Shown here one piece after another: positions 61,315 to 64,000 of a stretch of 64,000 nucleotides of DNA (the stretch's first letter is position 1; each line of letters opens with the position of its first letter). Source of the DNA: Streptomyces sindenensis (GTDB taxonomy: Bacteria; Actinomycetota; Actinomycetes; Streptomycetales; Streptomycetaceae). Under the pieces are notes generated by a model that saw only the letters and a program-made list of their open reading frames with translations, was not told the DNA's origin and searched no databases. The DNA lies in assembly GCF_014649035.1 (NCBI RefSeq), contig NZ_BMSG01000034.1, positions 18,232-82,231 on the forward strand, in the 5' to 3' direction. The position numbers and the translations under genes were made by a program.

Positions 61315-62661
61315 TCAGTGACCGGCGGGGGCGGGGGTGGAAGAGGAGGCGGCGTTCCCGACGGTAACCGAGCCGTCAGCACCCTCCGGCAGCGACACCG
61401 CCACCACCCGTGAGGGGACGACTGCCAGCGACGGCTGATCCTGTACGGGGGTGAGCCGGCGCCCCAGCCGCAGCGCGAGCACCGTGATACCGAGCGAGAA
61501 CAGCACGAACGTCACGATGTACGGGCCGTGCAGCGAGGCCCCCATCGGACCGCCGACGGCCGGGCCGACCGCCAGCGCGAGCTGCTTGCACAGGGCGAAC
61601 GCCGAGTTGTACTGCCCGACCATCGACTCCGGCGCCAGATCGGCCACCAGCGGGGCGACGGTCGGCGACAGCATCGCCTCACCCAACCCGAACAGTGCGT
61701 ACGTCGAGATGAACGCGGCCGTCGCCATGGCCTGGCTGCCGTGGCCCAGCCCCGCGTACCCGGCCACGATCCAGGCGAACGCCCAGATCAGACCGACCGC
61801 GGCGATGACCCGGCTGCGCCGCCGCCGCTCCACGAGCCGCAGCACGACGAACTGCGCGACGACGATGACCGCGGTGTTGGCGGCCAGCGCGAAGCCCAGC
61901 GTGGAGGGCTCGATCCCGGCAGCCTCCGTGCCGTACGCGGCGAGCCCGGACTCGAACTGCCCGTAGCAGGCGAAGAACAGCACGAAGCCCAGCACGCACA
62001 GCTGCACCATGGCCCGGTGCGACAGCAGCGCCCGCAGCCCGCCGCCCTTGGCAGCGGCGTCGCCCGAGGGCCGTGCCCCGCCGAGGGAAGCCGTACGGGG
62101 CATCCGCACCGTGGTGACGACGACACCGAGCACCACGAACATCGCGGCCTCGATCAGGAAGAGCATCGTGAAGCTCGCCGGACGGTCCACGTCCACGAGC
62201 TGCCCGCCGACGAGCCCACCGAGGCCGAGCCCCAGGTTCTGCAGGAAGAACTGCATGGCGAAGGCGCGGGTCCGGGTCGCGGTGCTGGAACACCACACGA
62301 GCATCGTGGCGAGGGCCGGCTGCATGACGGCGGTGCCCGCACCCAGGACGGCGGCGGCCAGCACGGCGGCCGGAACAGTGCTCGCGAACCCCAGGGCGGC
62401 GGCGCCCACGGAAGCCAGCGCGGAGGCCACCACCAGCACGGGCAACGGGCCCCGCCGGTCGATGGCCCGCCCGGTGAACGGCAGAACGGCCAGCGCCGCC
62501 ATCGCGAAGACCGCCAGGACGACCCCCGCCGTCCCGGCGCCCAGATCCCGCACCTGCGCCACGTAGACGTACAGATACGGAACGGTGAACCCGAGCCCGA
62601 ACGCGCTCAGCGCGCTGCCCAGCTGGATCCGCCGCAGCGCCGCGCCCATCTCCCTGGTCAC
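61315..62661 (-). CDS. MFS transporter
   Basis: This 448-residue major facilitator has 12 helices, the loop motif GRAIDRRGPLP near residue 65, and a second-half motif VERRRRSR near 285. It most resembles drug/proton exporters. I chose GTG 62661 because GAGG is nine bases upstream; GTG 62667 is an alternative. It is divergent from a MarR regulator across an AT-rich region with repeated CTT-AAG sites, so induction by the MarR ligand is likely. Confidence 0.88.
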   Translation of the reverse strand: MTREMGAALRRIQLGSALSAFGLGFTVPYLYVYVAQVRDLGAGTAGVVLAVFAMAALAVLPFTGRAIDRRGPLPVLVVASALASVGAAALGFASTVPAAVLAAAVLGAGTAVMQPALATMLVWCSSTATRTRAFAMQFFLQNLGLGLGGLVGGQLVDVDRPASFTMLFLIEAAMFVVLGVVVTTVRMPRTASLGGARPSGDAAAKGGGLRALLSHRAMVQLCVLGFVLFFACYGQFESGLAAYGTEAAGIEPSTLGFALAANTAVIVVAQFVVLRLVERRRRSRVIAAVGLIWAFAWIVAGYAGLGHGSQAMATAAFISTYALFGLGEAMLSPTVAPLVADLAPESMVGQYNSAFALCKQLALAVGPAVGGPMGASLHGPYIVTFVLFSLGITVLALRLGRRLTPVQDQPSLAVVPSRVVAVSLPEGADGSVTVGNAASSSTPAPAGH

Positions 62662-62672
62662 ACTCACCTACC

Positions 62673-62752
62673 TCAAGATCTTGAAGGAATCAGACTCGAA
62701 GACTTTAGCAGTAAACTTAGAAGGTGAAAACTTCAGCCTGAAGAACTTCAAG
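62673..62752. promoter_or_regulatory. MFS/MarR divergent operator region
   Basis: An unusually AT-rich stretch contains the palindrome TCAAGATCTTGA (62673-62684) and repeated CTT-AAG-type elements: CTTGAAG (62680), CTCGAAG (62695), CTTAGAAG (62716), CTTCAG-C-CTGAAG (62731-62743) and CTTCAAG (62746). Their starts are 15, 21, 15 and 15 bp apart. TAAACT (62712-62717) is a candidate MarR-gene -10 box. Confidence 0.65.
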
Positions 62753-62781
62753 GGTGGTGGGGGCGTGCCATACTGCCCGCC

Positions 62782-63339
62782 ATGTCTGAGAGCACCGAGG
62801 AGCCCGGCCCCAGCGAGCCGAGCCTCGACGAACAGATCGCCGCCTACCAACGCGAGTTCCGCGACCTCGACCCCCAGGTCGAGCAGGTCGTCTCCGCGCT
62901 GGGCCGCCTGAACCGCAGGATGAACGTCGCGTACGGGAGGCAGGTCGCCGCGCTCGGCATCAGCAACGCCGAGTGGGAGGTCCTCAAGACCCTGGTCCTC
63001 TCGGGCGCCCCCTACCGGCTGGGCCCCGGCGAACTGGCGAAGCGCCTCGGTCTCACCCCGGCCGCCATGACCCACCGCATCGACCGGATGGCGGGCGAGG
63101 GCCTGGTCACCCGCGACCGCGACGAGAACAACCGGGTCCGCGTCATCGTCGAGCTGACCGACGAGGGCCGTACGAAGTGGCTCGAGGCGATGCGCATGGC
63201 GAGCGACTTCGAGGAGGACCTCCTCCAGGACCTGTCCGGCGACGAGCGAGGCGTCCTCGGCGAGCTGCTGGTCCGCCTACTGCGCCGGGTCGAGCACGCC
63301 CAGCCGGACGCGGGCGGCCGGCTCACTGACCTGGACTGA
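62782..63339 (+). CDS. MarR-family regulator
   Basis: This 185-residue winged-helix regulator has the DNA-binding region LGPGELAKRLGLTPAAMTHR (about residues 75-95) and wing DRDENNRVRVIV near 112. An acidic N-terminus of about 35 residues precedes the dimer helices. MarR proteins usually repress a divergent exporter and release on ligand binding. Here the MFS gene lies opposite. The ATG at 62782 follows a GGTGGTGGGGG stretch. Confidence 0.9.
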   Translation: MSESTEEPGPSEPSLDEQIAAYQREFRDLDPQVEQVVSALGRLNRRMNVAYGRQVAALGISNAEWEVLKTLVLSGAPYRLGPGELAKRLGLTPAAMTHRIDRMAGEGLVTRDRDENNRVRVIVELTDEGRTKWLEAMRMASDFEEDLLQDLSGDERGVLGELLVRLLRRVEHAQPDAGGRLTDLD

Positions 63340-63378
63340 GGGCCGGGCGGGGGCCCTGCGCAGCTCATCGGGGGAGGG

Positions 63379-63407
63379 TTGACACACCCCTGGTGGATCC
63401 GTAAAGT
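63379..63407 (+). promoter_or_regulatory. rRNA operon promoter, most upstream
   Basis: TTGACA (63379-63384) and TAAAGT (63402-63407) are separated by 17 bp, the best consensus promoter in the window. A short hairpin CTCCG...CGGAG (63410-63427) lies at the expected start. It heads the multi-promoter leader of an rRNA operon. Confidence 0.8.
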
Positions 63408-64000
63408 TCTCCGAGTTGTCACGGAGCCGGATGGTTCCGGGGCAGCCGATCCCGCCGCACACGCGGCAACCAAACTTCAGCACGATCTCCCACTCGGGAT
63501 GATTTCGGCATGCCGGAATTCACGACGAGGGCCCGATTATGAGCCGCCGGGAGAATCCGCTAGAGTTTGAGTGTCGGAACGGCCCAACAGCCGCGAGGAC
63601 AAGCCCCGCTGACTGGGTATCAGGCCCGAAAGGATCTGATAGAGTCGGACTCGCCGGAAAGGGAAAACGCGAAAGCGAAAGAACCTGGAAAGCGAAACTG
63701 CACGGCCCGCTTCGACCGGGAATCGGACACGAAAGAGTCTGATAGAGTCGGAAACGTAAGACAGCAAGACAGCGAAACAAAAGAAGTAAACGAAGGGAAG
63801 CGCCCGGAGGGCCCCGGTGATACGGGACCGAAGGAAGCGTCCGTTCCTTGAGAACTCAACAGCGTGCCAAAAGTCAACGCCAGATATGTTGATACCCCGG
63901 CCTGCTTCGGCAGGTTGGTGGTTCCTTTGAAAGTCCTATGGCCGCCATGCGCGGTGGTAGGCAATACACAGCGAGGACGCTGTGAACAACGGGTCTTATT
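63408..64000 (+). promoter_or_regulatory. Leader region of an rRNA operon (16S gene beyond window)
   Basis: Further -10 boxes TAGAGT occur at 63561-63566, 63640-63645 and 63743-63748, the last two within the repeated TGATAGAGTCGGA. Then comes the purine-rich leader, the rRNA processing motif TTGAGAACTCAACAGCGTG (63849-63867), and a CCTGC-TTCG-GCAGG hairpin (63901-63914). The same processing motif flanks 16S and 23S genes in Streptomyces. No protein gene is seen. The mature 16S start is not reached. Confidence 0.85.

Noticed and set aside
63567..63964. Small frames on both strands in the rRNA leader
   Set aside because: They overlap rRNA promoters and processing motifs, and use codons very unlike neighbouring genes.

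Overview
The window is chromosomal DNA of a Streptomyces-type actinomycete. The evidence is very high GC with strong third-position GC bias, many GTG starts, several probable leaderless genes with TAnnnT -10 boxes, and lineage-specific genes: bldC, an Lsr2 paralogue, DUF3073, a TipA-like MerR regulator and mycothiol-type enzymes. From memory the gene order matches the core-chromosome interval of S. coelicolor that carries purC-purQL-purFM-vdh-bldC-hrpA. I could not align it and the species is not determined. I see no prophage, insertion sequence, integrase or CRISPR array. This is core rather than accessory DNA.

Layout. 0-2.5 kb: a dimethylformamidase-like protein and purC. 2.5-6.9 kb: a minus-strand ABC transporter/two-component operon bracketed by two identical tRNA-Gly(GCC) genes, then an aberrant tRNA-Gly(UCC). 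7.1-17.3 kb: lsrL, purS-purQ-purL, an ArsR/M23 peptidase/mycothiol-type enzyme group, a META lipoprotein, purF and purM. 17.5-22.1 kb: DUF3073, valine dehydrogenase, a hypothetical gene, bldC behind a long leader region, DUF6274 and tRNA-Asp. 22.2-28.8 kb: hrpA, a DsbA-like/CcdA pair and a Phe-Asp-Glu tRNA cluster. 28.9-35.4 kb: a metallophosphoesterase, a zincin, two fluoride channel subunits, a lipoprotein, a DEAD-box helicase with repeat-rich tail, and tRNA-Lys. 35.7-41.5 kb: a divergent epoxide hydrolase/WYL regulator pair and a persulfide-stress regulon (CstR-like regulator, rhodaneses, a persulfide dioxygenase-like fusion, a TauE/SafE permease) with three near-identical operators. 41.8-49.5 kb: initiator tRNA, TipA-like regulator, membrane PP2C phosphatase, a c-di-AMP riboswitch driving an M23 peptidase, PrsW, trmB and lhgO. 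49.6-57.5 kb: an NsdA-like regulator, a degenerate asparagine-synthetase homologue, an ECF sigma factor fused to a zinc finger, membrane segments and a C-terminal sensor-like domain, and a TetR regulator. 57.8-64 kb: NDH-2, a PAS-PP2C-ATPase phosphatase, a divergent MFS/MarR pair, and the multi-promoter leader of an rRNA operon. The 16S gene itself starts beyond the window.

How it fits together. Five of the six purine clusters' enzymes seen here (PurC, PurS/Q/L, PurF, PurM) serve IMP synthesis. Many others act in differentiation and cell-wall biology: BldC, the NsdA-like protein, two M23 peptidases (one under a c-di-AMP riboswitch), two SpoIIE-type phosphatases and the ECF-sensor fusion. The best candidates for under-described biology are the tRNA-Gly(UCC) that has lost the G18-Psi55 contact, the CstR-type operators shared by three transcription units, the one-piece sigma/anti-sigma/sensor protein, and the pseudo-asparagine synthetase beside the NsdA-like regulator.
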